64,000 nt of DNA from DASPSR01 sp035498715 (GTDB taxonomy: Bacteria > Nitrospirota > UBA9217). The position numbers and the translations under genes are program-made. Shown one piece after another: positions 43,961 to 52,713 of this stretch. The DNA is taken from contig DATJZV010000026.1 in NCBI GenBank assembly GCA_035498715.1, forward strand, positions 62,001 through 126,000, given 5' to 3'. The notes beneath the pieces were generated by a model. It was not told where the DNA came from. It saw nothing but the letters and a program-made list of their open reading frames with translations, and did not search any database. How positions within the stretch are numbered: the first letter of the stretch is position 1; every line of letters begins with the position of its first letter.

Positions 43961-45943
43961 ATGAAGGCTAAGGTCGGGAGAGAGAAAAGCCGTGTGCTCC
44001 ACAACGTGAGCCTCCTAACAGACCACGATATTTACCTATTCAAACAGGGGAACCACTTCAAGCTCTATGAGAAGCTAGGCTCCCACGTCATGACTGTGGG
44101 CGGCGAAGCAGGAACTCTCTTCGCGGTCTGGGCGCCGAACGCAGCAAAGGTGTCGGTGATCGGGGATTTCAATGGATGGGACAAGAACGCCCACGCACTT
44201 CGCGCACGGGACGATGGATCAGGCATCTGGGAGGGGTTTATTCCCGGGGTATCTCACGGCACGCTGTATAAGTACCACATCCGCTCCCGCGTGCATAACC
44301 ACGAGGCGGCAAAGGGCGACCCATTTGCGTTCTCATGGGAGGTCCCGCCAAAAACTGCATCCATTGTGTGGGACGTATCGTATGCATGGAGCGACTCGGA
44401 CTGGATGAAAGACCGCCACAAAAGAAATGCATTGAGCTCGCCGATCTCAGTGTATGAACTCCATCCCGGATCATGGCGCAGGGTTCCTGAGGACAACAAT
44501 CGCTCCCTTACCTATCGTGAGCTCGCGGGCATCCTCCCCGCGTACCTCAAGGACATGGGCTTTACGCACGTGGAGTTCATGCCGGTAATGGAACACCCCT
44601 TTTATGGCTCCTGGGGATACCAGGTTACCGGATATTTTGCGCCCACGAGCCGCTACGGATCGCCCCAGGACTTCATGCATCTCATCGACCGCCTGCACCA
44701 GGAGGGGATCGGTGTGGTCCTCGACTGGGTCCCATCCCATTTCCCGGACGACATCCACGGGCTTGTGTATTTTGACGGGACGCACCTCTATGAACACGTG
44801 GACCCGAGAAAGGGGTACCATCCTGAATGGCATAGCTGCATCTTCAACTACGGCAGGTATGAGGTGCGCAATTTCCTGATCAGCAACGCCCTGTTCTGGC
44901 TGGACAAATACCATGCCGACGGGCTCAGGATCGACGGGGTCGCTTCCATGCTCTACCTGGACTACGCGCGCGAGGAGGGAGAGTGGATTCCAAACCCTTA
45001 TGGCGGAAGAGAAAACCTGGAGGCCATCGATTTTTTGCGGAGCCTGAACCGTGAGGTGTACCGCGCATTTCCCGATGTCCAGACCATTGCGGAGGAGTCC
45101 ACGGCCTGGCCCATGGTCTCGAGGCCCGTACACGTGGGTGGGCTCGGTTTCGGCATGAAATGGAACATGGGGTGGATGCATGACACGCTGGAATACTTTT
45201 CAACAGACCCCGTCTTCCGCAAGTACCACCAGGGGATGATCACGTTCAGTATCTGGTACGCGTTCTTCGAGAACTTCATGCTCCCCCTGTCCCACGACGA
45301 GGTAGTGCACGGCAAGGGTTCCCTTGCGGGCAGAATGCCGGGGAACGGAAAACAAAAGCTGGCAAACCTCCGTCTCTTGCTGGGCTTCCAATACCTGCAT
45401 CCGGGCAAGAAGCTGGTGTTCATGGGAGGCGAGTTCGGACAGTGGAGAGAGTGGAGCCATGAGGAGAGCCTGGACTGGCACTTGTTGCGCTATCGGGAAC
45501 ATCACGGCGTTCGCCAGTGGGTCAGGGACCTGAACCTGCTCTACCGGAACGAGGCTGCGCTCCATGGGTTCGATTTTGAGCCTGCGGGGTTCGAATGGGT
45601 AGATTTCAGCGACCAGGAACAGAGCATCATCAGTTTCCTCCGAAGGGGGAGGAAAACAGAGGAACTGTTCCTCGCCATCTTCAACTTCACCCCAGTACCG
45701 CGATTCAACTACCGAGTGGGTGTACCCGAAGGAGGCTGGTGGATTGAAGTGTTAAACAGCGATGCTGCAGAATACGGGGGTGACGGGTACGGGAACGCCG
45801 GAGGCGCAGAGGCTGAGCCTATTCCCTGCCACCGGAGAGACCACTCTCTCGCACTTATTCTTCCGCCCCTGAGCCTTCTGGTTTTTAAGAGACGGAGCGG
45901 GAATTCTTCCCTTTTCAAAGGGGAGATGAAAGCTACTATATGA
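43961..45943 (+). CDS. glgB: 1,4-alpha-glucan branching enzyme
   Basis: 660 residues making alpha-1,6 branches in glycogen. An N-terminal CBM48 domain (LFAVWAPNAAKVSVIGDFNG) precedes the GH13 barrel with PVMEHPFYGSWGYQVTGYFA, nucleophile D325 in LRIDGVASML, acid/base E378 in TIAEES, and LPLSHDEVVHGKGS. The ribosome site is AAGGGAGGG. Only about 15 bp separate its stop from the left-end hairpin of an IS element, so the extreme C-terminus (GNSSLFKGEMKATI) or the native downstream region may have been altered by the insertion. No other glg gene is in the window. Confidence 0.96.
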   Translation: MKAKVGREKSRVLHNVSLLTDHDIYLFKQGNHFKLYEKLGSHVMTVGGEAGTLFAVWAPNAAKVSVIGDFNGWDKNAHALRARDDGSGIWEGFIPGVSHGTLYKYHIRSRVHNHEAAKGDPFAFSWEVPPKTASIVWDVSYAWSDSDWMKDRHKRNALSSPISVYELHPGSWRRVPEDNNRSLTYRELAGILPAYLKDMGFTHVEFMPVMEHPFYGSWGYQVTGYFAPTSRYGSPQDFMHLIDRLHQEGIGVVLDWVPSHFPDDIHGLVYFDGTHLYEHVDPRKGYHPEWHSCIFNYGRYEVRNFLISNALFWLDKYHADGLRIDGVASMLYLDYAREEGEWIPNPYGGRENLEAIDFLRSLNREVYRAFPDVQTIAEESTAWPMVSRPVHVGGLGFGMKWNMGWMHDTLEYFSTDPVFRKYHQGMITFSIWYAFFENFMLPLSHDEVVHGKGSLAGRMPGNGKQKLANLRLLLGFQYLHPGKKLVFMGGEFGQWREWSHEESLDWHLLRYREHHGVRQWVRDLNLLYRNEAALHGFDFEPAGFEWVDFSDQEQSIISFLRRGRKTEELFLAIFNFTPVPRFNYRVGVPEGGWWIEVLNSDAAEYGGDGYGNAGGAEAEPIPCHRRDHSLALILPPLSLLVFKRRSGNSSLFKGEMKATI

Positions 45944-45959
45944 TTTAAGAAATGGCCAT

Positions 45960-45980
45960 ACAAATATTGAAAAATATTGT
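45960..45980 (+). repeat. Left-end imperfect hairpin of the IS element
   Basis: Stem of 8 bp with a bulged A in the 5' arm and a GAAA-type loop, placed 22-36 nt before the tnpA start and 16 nt after the glgB stop. Bulged hairpins at the ends are the binding sites of IS200/IS605 TnpA. Confidence 0.55.
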
Positions 45981-45995
45981 ATTATGTGATGCCAT

Positions 45996-46415
45996 ATGTA
46001 TATGGACATCGTGCATCACAGGACCTGTACATACCAGATCGGGTACCATATCGTATTCTGCACCAAGTACCGGTATAAAATGCTTATTGGCACGGTATCG
46101 GAGGATTTGAAGCGGATCCTGACTGATGTAGCCAAAGAAAAAGGTTTCGATATACGCGAAATGGCAGTCGGAGAAGACCATGTCCATTTATTCATCACGG
46201 CTCCTCCCCACATAAGCATCTCATCGCTCGTAAAGTGGGTGAAGGGCATATCGGCGAGGCATATGTTCATGAAACGGCCGGGGCTCAAGAAAAAACTCTA
46301 TAAAGGACATTTCTGGAACCCCAGCTATTACGTCGGCACCGTAGGGGAAATCAGTGAAAGCACGGTCCAGCGCTATATTGCAAGCCAGAAAACCTCATAC
46401 AGGGGCCATGCATAA
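45996..46415 (+). CDS. tnpA: IS200/IS605-type TnpA (Y1 HUH transposase)
   Basis: 139 residues. Typical TnpA blocks: CTYQIGYHIVFCTKYRYKML, the HUH metal motif in GEDHVHLFITAPP, SSLVKWVKGISARHMF, FWNPSYYVGTVG and the catalytic tyrosine in STVQRYIASQ. It excises and inserts the element as single-stranded DNA. Start may be the ATG at 45996 or 46002. Its stop overlaps the tnpB start, suggesting coupled translation. All catalytic residues are present. Confidence 0.94.
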   Translation: MYMDIVHHRTCTYQIGYHIVFCTKYRYKMLIGTVSEDLKRILTDVAKEKGFDIREMAVGEDHVHLFITAPPHISISSLVKWVKGISARHMFMKRPGLKKKLYKGHFWNPSYYVGTVGEISESTVQRYIASQKTSYRGHA

Positions 46416-48000
46416 TCAGACCGCAAAAACCCCGAGGGCCATACGGCAAAAGAGACCCCATCATACAGTGGTAACCCGCGCATACTGCTTCCCGATGGAA
46501 GTCCCGGCCAAACAGCACGAACGTTTTATGGCGCAGCTTACCGCTTGCTGGCGTCTTAGGAACAATCTCGTTAACGACCGGCTCACAAACCGGCTCTTTT
46601 GCAGGTCCCGGAAACAGCAGGGTCTTAAACCCGCATATCTGAACCGCGCAGATCAGTATCGTTCCCTGGCAAAATACGTCAGGCAAGACACGGCATTATC
46701 CAAAGTCCACAGCCAGGTGCGGCAGAACGTCGCAGTCAGGGTGGATGAAGGTTATAAAAGGTTCTTTGACGCTCTCAAGGAGGGTAAAACCAGCGTCCAT
46801 CCTCCCCGATTTCTTGATTTCAGGAAGTACCGCAGTTTCACCTTTCCCCAGTACGGTTCCGCGGCACACATAAAAAACAGCACGCTTCATCTTTCAGGAC
46901 TTGGCGATTTCAGGATCCATGATTACCGGAAGGTCAGAGGGAAGAAAAAGACGGTCACGATCAAGATGAAGCAGGGCAGGTGGTGGTGCATCGTAACCGC
47001 GGAGACGCAGGAGAAGGACATTTTGCCGCAGGTACCGTCTGAAGGCAGAATGAACGCTGGCATAGACCCGGGTCTTTCGGTCCTCATGACGGATTCTTAC
47101 GGAGAAACGTACGACCCGCCGAAGGCATGGCATGACAACAGGCGTAAACTGCGGATGGCGCAGAAGAAGATGTCCCGGCAGTTCGAGGCGAGAAAAAGGT
47201 CACATGCAATGCGGGCAACTCTGGCTAAATCCTGTGGCATTACATCTCCCGTACTACGCGACATCCCGTATTCGAACCGGCTGACAAAACAAATAAAGAA
47301 AGTGGCGAAGATCCACACCAAAGTCGAGCGCATCCGGGAACATCACCACAAGAAGAACGCGGCGATCATAGCCGACCGTTATAACATGGTGGCCGTCGAA
47401 GACCACGGCGCGGGGTTCATGACCAGGAACCGGAAGCTTGCGAAGCTTGCGTCTGACCGCGCTACCTCAAGTCAGAAACTGAGACTCATAAGCAAGCTTG
47501 GGGGACGCTATATCAAGGCACCGACAACACATAACGGGGTTGGGAACAGCCAGGTTTGTGTATGTGGTGCTCTTGTGCCCAAAGCGCTGTCTGAACGGGT
47601 CCATGCATGCCCTGAATGCGGCCTTGTCGCCGGCCGTGACCATATGGCGGCAAACGTCATATCGGCCAATGTATTCGGTTTCGTATCTTTGAGCCTTTGT
47701 GCTCCGGCTGCCGGGCAGGAAGTCGTAAGACGTGGAGAGGATAAGAACCCGGCCGGCGAAAGCCGCCGGATTGAGTCGCACGCGGTCGTTGCGGCTTTAG
47801 AATCCTCCGTGAAGCGTCGACCTCTTGTGCAGGTCCGGCATACTACGGGTGCGGAAGCTACCGTAGAAGGCAAGACTGCTTCGCATCGACGAACGGGTTT
47901 AGGTACCGCTTGCCGTTGCGCTGATGAGCCGAAAACGGCCGCTATCACCGGGAGAAACACGGTTCCTTCTGATAGTATGCACGCGCTAAACAGCGTATAA
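46408..48000 (+). CDS. tnpB: IS605-type TnpB (RNA-guided nuclease family) with long C-terminal extension
   Basis: 530 residues from ATG 46408, overlapping the tnpA stop. The RuvC triad is intact: D220 in NAGIDPGLSVLMTD, E331 in VAVEDHGAG and D411 in AGRDHMAANV. The zinc ribbon reads CVC (C384, C386) and CPEC (C401, C404), so the first pair is CxC rather than CxxC. About 110 residues follow the last RuvC motif, of low-complexity Arg/Thr/Ala-rich sequence without family features; this part overlaps where the guide RNA scaffold of such elements is encoded. TnpB proteins use an omega RNA to cut DNA near the element ends. Confidence 0.9.
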   Translation: MHNQTAKTPRAIRQKRPHHTVVTRAYCFPMEVPAKQHERFMAQLTACWRLRNNLVNDRLTNRLFCRSRKQQGLKPAYLNRADQYRSLAKYVRQDTALSKVHSQVRQNVAVRVDEGYKRFFDALKEGKTSVHPPRFLDFRKYRSFTFPQYGSAAHIKNSTLHLSGLGDFRIHDYRKVRGKKKTVTIKMKQGRWWCIVTAETQEKDILPQVPSEGRMNAGIDPGLSVLMTDSYGETYDPPKAWHDNRRKLRMAQKKMSRQFEARKRSHAMRATLAKSCGITSPVLRDIPYSNRLTKQIKKVAKIHTKVERIREHHHKKNAAIIADRYNMVAVEDHGAGFMTRNRKLAKLASDRATSSQKLRLISKLGGRYIKAPTTHNGVGNSQVCVCGALVPKALSERVHACPECGLVAGRDHMAANVISANVFGFVSLSLCAPAAGQEVVRRGEDKNPAGESRRIESHAVVAALESSVKRRPLVQVRHTTGAEATVEGKTASHRRTGLGTACRCADEPKTAAITGRNTVPSDSMHALNSV

Positions 48001-48068
48001 TGTAGAATCTGGGCTGTTACGATACACCAGAGGATGCCCCCGAAATCCATTCGGGGGAGGATGTCACA
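47850..48068 (+). ncRNA. Probable omega RNA scaffold at the 3' end of tnpB and right end
   Basis: In characterised IS605 elements the TnpB guide RNA is transcribed from the last part of tnpB through the right end, with its guide in the flanking DNA. Here this interval covers the unconserved C-terminal extension, several GC-rich complementary stretches and the terminal CCCCCGAA hairpin. Its 5' limit is a guess; folding and comparison with related copies would define it. Confidence 0.35.
48037..48057 (+). repeat. Right-end hairpin of the IS element
   Basis: CCCCCGAA (48037-48044), loop ATCCA, TTCGGGGG (48050-48057), followed by AGGATGTCAC. This is the typical form and place of an IS605 right-end or omega-RNA 3' hairpin. 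Confidence 0.6.
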
Positions 48069-48391
48069 AGGCACCATGCTCCTCAATCGTGATGGATGAG
48101 AGAAGGGAAAGTGTCGTTTCACTTGACTATTATCCACCCCTGCGTGATAATGAACGCCATCTGCAGTGCTAGGACGAATTCTAAGCACGAATTACCAAAA
48201 CCTCATCCGGACAAGACGGCAAAAACCCTTTAAACCGCTGGGACGCGAAGGTCGCGAAGTGGTTGGTCGTCAATAAATATTCATGTATGCAGTTCTTTGC
48301 GCTCTTCACTTAGTCGCATTGATTCTGGACCATGCGACTTTGCGGTGAATAAGGTTTTTGATGATATCTTTAAGGAGAATTTCGTAAAGCA
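48069..48391. other. Intergenic region between the IS element and the transketolase gene
   Basis: About 320 bp. The first bases after the right end are the natural guide sequence of this TnpB copy. A ribosome site (AAGGAGAA, 48371-48378) serves the transketolase. No gene or T-tailed hairpin is seen. Confidence 0.4.
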
Positions 48392-50395
48392 ATGAAAGCG
48401 GCAGATAATAAAAGAGAATCTTCATTGTGGCAAAACGAGGTAAGGCGCGTAGCGACCGGCATCCGGCGGCGTGTGCTCGACCATACGATCAAGAACAGCG
48501 GCGGTTATCTCAGCCAGGCTTGTTCCTCGGCAGAGATTCTGGCCACTCTTTATGTAAAGGTTATGAACCTCGGTAAGGTCGACGTCCCTCTTGTACCCCA
48601 ACCTTTCCCCGGTGTCCCAGGCCCGAATAATCCGAATTATTTTACCGGTGCTGCGTTCAATGGGCCCGGAAAAGATCAAGACCGGTTCTTTCTCTCTCCG
48701 GCCCAATATGCCATGGTCCTTTACGCAACGCTTATCGAGACGGGCCGCATGGCAGAGGAGGGCCTTAGCCAGTTCAATAAGGATGGAAGCGTGGTGGAGA
48801 TGATCGGTGCGGAGCATTCTCCCGGCATGGAGACCATGACCGGGTCCCTGGGCCAGGGAATCAGCCAGGCTGCGGGCATAGCCATGGCCAGAAAACGAAA
48901 GGGCGAGAAGGGCAGGGTATTCATCTTTATGTCTGATGGCGAATTCCAGATCGGCCAGACCTGGGAGGCGCTTCAGACAATGTCTTTTCACATGCTTGAC
49001 AACGTGATTATCTACGTTGATGTGAACGGGTTTCAGTGCGACGGGAAGATGTGCAATGTCATGGATATCGAGCCCCTGGACAAAAGGCTTGAATCCTTCG
49101 GAGCGCGGGTATTGCGGGTGAACGGTCACGATATCAAGCGCCTGGCAGATGTCGGATCACTGGCGCCTGACGGGCGGCCTGTGGTCGTGCTCGCGGACAC
49201 CGACGCATGCAGGGGGATCGAAGTCCTTAAAGCAAGAGCCCCGAAGATGCACTATGTCCGCTTCACCTCCGAAGAGGAGAAGGACCGCTACGTAACTGCC
49301 TTTCAGGGGCTCAGCGGAAAAGAACAAACGCCTGAACCAAAGGTTGTCCAAACCGAGTTGAAACCTCAAGTTAAGCCTTATGCAGGTCCTGAAATCCTTT
49401 CCAGGGTTCATGCGAAAAATTTCGTCAAATGGGCTGAGAACAAACCGGAGGTGCTCGTGCTCTCGGCTGACCTCACGAGTTCAACCGAGATCGACATCTT
49501 CAGGGATACCTATCCCGACAGATTCCTCTCCATGGGCATAGCTGAACAGAACATGCTGAGCTTTGCTGCGGGACTTGCGCGGGAAGGGTTCATCCCCTTT
49601 GTGCATACCTTCGCGGTATTCATCTACCGCCGCGCCTATGACCAGATAGCGATGTCCGTCGCTTATCCCAATCTCTCCGTGAGGATGATCGGTTTTCTTC
49701 CGGGCATCACCACCCCCGGGGGAGCAACCCATCAAGCCATCGAGGACATCGCCATCATGCGGGCACTGCCGAACATGACTGTCATCGAGTGCGGGGACGC
49801 AACCGAAGTTGAATCCGTCCTCGATGTGATCGAAAAGATCAACGGGCCGGTGTATGTGAGGATGCTACGGGGCGAGATCCCACGGCTATTCGATAAAGAG
49901 GACCCCATGCAGTTCGGGAAGGCGCGGGTGCTCTCCGAAGGCAGCGACGTGGCGATTTTGACATCGGGCATCATGACCGAAGAGGCCATGCGGGGAGTAC
50001 AGGTCCTCCGGAAGCGGGGACTCTCGATCCAGCATATGCACATCTCGACATTGAAGCCCTTTGACGATCAGTCCGTGCTCGATGCGATAGCTACATCACG
50101 CCATGGTGTGATTACCATGGAAAACCATACCATCATCGGCGGCCTGGGGTCCATCATTGCCGAGAAGATGGCGGAGGCAGGCATGGCTAAGAAGCTCGTG
50201 CGCATTGGACTGCGGGATACCTATGCTCACGGGGCGAGCAAACAATACCTCCTGAAGAAATACGGAATGGACGCTCTTGCCCTGATCAAAGAGGTGGAAG
50301 CCATGGTCGGGGAAACATTTAATATATCCGAGAATGAGCTTACTAAAACGCACGTTGCCGCTGTCCACAGCAAGGCAAAGTCAGAGGCGCTGTGA
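48392..50395 (+). CDS. Transketolase (full-length, single chain)
   Basis: 667 residues. The ThDP-binding domain shows GAEHSPGMETMTGSLGQGIS, the metal motif SDGEFQIGQTWEAL ending in DVNGFQCDG, then a pyrimidine domain with catalytic glutamate in SMGIAEQNMLSFAAGLA and HTFAVFIYRRAYDQI, and a C-terminal domain. It transfers two-carbon ketol units between sugars. It differs from classic TktA in the N-terminal region (KNSGGYLSQACSSAEILATL and a long PGPNNPNYF loop), more like transketolases of sugar-catabolic clusters. The next gene is a RuBisCO-like protein, suggesting a dedicated sugar-phosphate route. Confidence 0.92.
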   Translation: MKAADNKRESSLWQNEVRRVATGIRRRVLDHTIKNSGGYLSQACSSAEILATLYVKVMNLGKVDVPLVPQPFPGVPGPNNPNYFTGAAFNGPGKDQDRFFLSPAQYAMVLYATLIETGRMAEEGLSQFNKDGSVVEMIGAEHSPGMETMTGSLGQGISQAAGIAMARKRKGEKGRVFIFMSDGEFQIGQTWEALQTMSFHMLDNVIIYVDVNGFQCDGKMCNVMDIEPLDKRLESFGARVLRVNGHDIKRLADVGSLAPDGRPVVVLADTDACRGIEVLKARAPKMHYVRFTSEEEKDRYVTAFQGLSGKEQTPEPKVVQTELKPQVKPYAGPEILSRVHAKNFVKWAENKPEVLVLSADLTSSTEIDIFRDTYPDRFLSMGIAEQNMLSFAAGLAREGFIPFVHTFAVFIYRRAYDQIAMSVAYPNLSVRMIGFLPGITTPGGATHQAIEDIAIMRALPNMTVIECGDATEVESVLDVIEKINGPVYVRMLRGEIPRLFDKEDPMQFGKARVLSEGSDVAILTSGIMTEEAMRGVQVLRKRGLSIQHMHISTLKPFDDQSVLDAIATSRHGVITMENHTIIGGLGSIIAEKMAEAGMAKKLVRIGLRDTYAHGASKQYLLKKYGMDALALIKEVEAMVGETFNISENELTKTHVAAVHSKAKSEAL

Positions 50396-50525
50396 GCGAC
50401 CGGGATCAGGGACATTCGTAAACGGCAAATGCGTTGCCTGCTGGCAAGGGCGGAGAGGACAGACAGGAAGAGCCTATCTTCATTTATATCTTCGCGTTCT
50501 TAGCGTGCTTGCAGCAGACAAACTA

Positions 50526-50560
50526 TACTCCTGGATTCCCGATTCCGCGGGAATTACAAA
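50526..50560. repeat. dRS3-like intergenic palindrome (ATTCCC-N8-GGGAAT)
   Basis: ATTCCC (50535-50540), eight bases, GGGAAT (50549-50554), inside CTCCTGGATTCCCGATTCCG. This fits the dRS3 consensus known from Neisseria and the similar CTGGATTCCCGC...GCGGGAATGAC repeats of many proteobacterial and Nitrospirota genomes. It sits between the transketolase and the RuBisCO-like gene. Confidence 0.6.
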
Positions 50561-50622
50561 CTCGATCGCTTATCAATAAACCTCTTAATACCTGAGTCAC
50601 AGTACACGGTAAAGGTGCTTTC

Positions 50623-51777
50623 ATGACCATTAGTAAAACCTGTACCCCTGAATCCTTGTTTTCCTCCGACCGCTTTCTTGTTACCTACCGGTTGTTCGGC
50701 AGCGAGCAGGAGGCCCGCGCCAAGGCAGAGGACATCTGCATTGAGCAGACCGTGGAATTCCCCGGCGATCTGGTTCCGGAAGGAATCATCAGGGACCATG
50801 TGTTCGGAAGGATTGAAGAACTCCAGCCATGGGACACTGAAAGCTTCAGGGCAGTCATCAGCTATGCTGTGGAGATCGCTGCAGGCGAGCTGACCCAGTT
50901 TCTGAACGTCGTCTTCGGCAACAGCAGCATCAAACCCGGCATCAGGGTGGAGCATCTCGATCTTCCCGGGTCATTTCTCAGCTGCTTTAAAGGACCTCGC
51001 TTTGGCCGGGAGGGGATACGACGCCTTGTAAGCGTCCCGAAGCGGCCGCTTCTTTCAACAGCGCTCAAGCCCATGGGTCTTTCGTCAATGGAGCTTGCGG
51101 ATCTGGCCTACCAGTTTACTCTGGGAGGTATGGACATCGTCAAGGACGACCACGGTCTAAGCAATCAATGCTGTGCGCCTTTCAAGGAACGGGTCAGCCT
51201 TTGTGCCGAGGCCGTGCAGAGGGGGAACAAAGAAACGGGCCAGCGGACTATCTATGTGGCAAATATCTCCGCTCCACATGCCGAAATGATGAAGAGGGCC
51301 AGGATTGCGAAAGACGTCGGCGCAGGAGGGCTGATGGTTGCTCCGGGAATAATCGGTTTTGACGCGATGAGAGAGTTGGCGGATGACGACAGCATCTCTC
51401 TGCCGATCCTGACACATCCGGCCTTACAAGGAAGTTTTGTAACAAGCCGGAACGGAATATCCCATGGCGTCATCTTCGGACAGCTCGCACGCCTGGCAGG
51501 AGCGGACGCAACCATCTTCCCGAATTTCGGAGGCCGATTCTCGTTCAGCCGAGAGGAATGTGAAGAGATCGTCAAGGGGACCTCTGTCCCTATGGGACAA
51601 CTCAAAACCATCTTCCCCGCACCAGGAGGCGGCATGAGCATTGAGATGGTACCCGACATGCTTGAGACCTACGGGCAGGACCTGATATTCCTGATCGGTG
51701 GGGGGCTGTTCCGGCACAGTCCCGACCTCATTGAGAACTGTCGCTACTTCAGGAGAATGGTAGAGCAGATTAAGTAG
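50623..51777 (+). CDS. RuBisCO-like protein (form IV), deep-YkrW/sugar-acid-decarboxylase-like
   Basis: 384 residues with the RuBisCO large-subunit fold. Active-site counterparts: K149 in STALKPMGLS (RuBisCO K175), the carbamylation-type lysine K174 in DIVKDDHGLSNQ (K201), with D176 conserved but H177 in place of E204; H265 in THPALQG; and the phosphate-binding FLIGGGLFRHSPD. Loop 6 reads FPNFGGRFSF and lacks the essential K334, and the second lysine of KPK is Met. It therefore cannot be a true RuBisCO. Form IV proteins are enolases, isomerases or decarboxylases of sugar phosphates. The transketolase upstream favours a sugar or sugar-acid pathway. Confidence 0.9.
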   Translation: MTISKTCTPESLFSSDRFLVTYRLFGSEQEARAKAEDICIEQTVEFPGDLVPEGIIRDHVFGRIEELQPWDTESFRAVISYAVEIAAGELTQFLNVVFGNSSIKPGIRVEHLDLPGSFLSCFKGPRFGREGIRRLVSVPKRPLLSTALKPMGLSSMELADLAYQFTLGGMDIVKDDHGLSNQCCAPFKERVSLCAEAVQRGNKETGQRTIYVANISAPHAEMMKRARIAKDVGAGGLMVAPGIIGFDAMRELADDDSISLPILTHPALQGSFVTSRNGISHGVIFGQLARLAGADATIFPNFGGRFSFSREECEEIVKGTSVPMGQLKTIFPAPGGGMSIEMVPDMLETYGQDLIFLIGGGLFRHSPDLIENCRYFRRMVEQIK

Positions 51778-51941
51778 CGCAGCCCAGAGAAAGAGGCGGC
51801 CATTCGAGTATCGGGATGTCCATGTTTAAAGCAAAGGCATATATTCACTAGAGATGGTCCAGGAAAGAAATTTGCCACGTGTTGTCTGGGACGAGAAGCG
51901 TTCACCCCGGACGTAGGGGTGTCGTTGTGAGGTGATGCATA

Positions 51942-52538
51942 ATGCGTACTGAGATCTGCATCCGGTTACCCGATTGGCTTAAGAACTTTGTGGCTTCGTC
52001 CCCAGAGGCATTCCCAAATGTTGAGGACCGCATGCGCTTTGTCATTTCTCTTGCCCGGCAGAATGTGCAGCGCACGACGGGTGGCCCCTTCGCCTCTGCG
52101 GTTTTCGACCACAGCGGTCGCCTGATCGCCCCGGGTATCAACATGGTGGTCACGTCGAATTGCTCCGTTCTCCATGCGGAAATCGTGGCGCTTGTTCTTG
52201 CTCAAGAGACACTCGGCAGGTACGACCTGAGCGACGAGGGGAGGCTGCATTACGATCTCATAGCATCCGCAGAACCCTGCGCTATGTGCTTTGGTGCCGT
52301 TCCGTGGTCCGGTGTGCGACGACTGGTGTGCGGGGCGCGGGATGAGGACGCGAGGGCCATCGGGTTCGATGAGGGGCCCAAGCTGGATGACTGGGTTGCA
52401 GAGCTCAACAATCGCGGTATAGCGGTGTTGCGCGACGTGCTCCGAGAGGAAGCGGCGGCGGTGCTTCGAGAATACGGTGCGGCAGGAGGGACGATATACA
52501 ACTCCGGTCGTCCGGACCGGAGGATTAACCGAGTGTAA
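51942..52538 (+). CDS. Cytidine/guanine-deaminase-type zinc hydrolase
   Basis: 198 residues. The CDA-fold zinc site is VLHAEIVAL (H78, catalytic E80) and C113/C116 in AEPCAMCFGAVPWSGV. The segment GGPFASAVFDHSGRLIAPGI and the ARDEDARAIGFDEGP region resemble guanine deaminases/tRNA-adenosine-deaminase-like proteins. It would hydrolyse an amino group on a nucleobase or related compound. It follows the RuBisCO-like gene by 165 bp on the same strand. Whether it is part of that pathway or only a neighbour is open. A GAGGTGA site lies just before the start. Confidence 0.87.
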   Translation: MRTEICIRLPDWLKNFVASSPEAFPNVEDRMRFVISLARQNVQRTTGGPFASAVFDHSGRLIAPGINMVVTSNCSVLHAEIVALVLAQETLGRYDLSDEGRLHYDLIASAEPCAMCFGAVPWSGVRRLVCGARDEDARAIGFDEGPKLDDWVAELNNRGIAVLRDVLREEAAAVLREYGAAGGTIYNSGRPDRRINRV

Positions 52539-52713
52539 CGGCTCGCACAGCTGGTAGCAGTCACGACAATGCAAGGGAAGAGGCCCCTTTACAAAGGCGC
52601 CTCCTCTTGGCAAGGTCACGACCAACGGGCAGTCAAAGATGCATTGAAGACCTCATACGATCTTGCGCGGTTTTTGAGTATGGCATGGATCATTTGCGGG
52701 ACTTGGTGGAGAC

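Larger units (their letters stand above)
45950..48068 (+). mobile_element. IS200/IS605-family insertion sequence with tnpA and tnpB
   Basis: The element carries a Y1 HUH transposase gene overlapped by a tnpB gene on the same strand. Left end: an imperfect hairpin, ACAAATATT (45960-45968) with AATATTGT (45973-45980) and one bulged A, of the kind Y1 transposases recognise. Right end: a perfect 8-bp hairpin CCCCCGAA/TTCGGGGG (48037-48057) followed by AGGATGTCAC. There are no terminal inverted repeats or target duplications, as expected. Exact ends are uncertain by some bases. Both genes are open, so the copy may be active. Confidence 0.82.

Noticed and set aside
45580..45600. GGTTCGAAT resembling a tRNA T-loop
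   Set aside because: Lies inside glgB coding sequence, with no acceptor or anticodon stem around it. No tRNA or rRNA gene was found in the window.
47508..48188. 226-codon frame antisense to tnpB
   Set aside because: Shadow of tnpB codons; the sense frame has all catalytic motifs.
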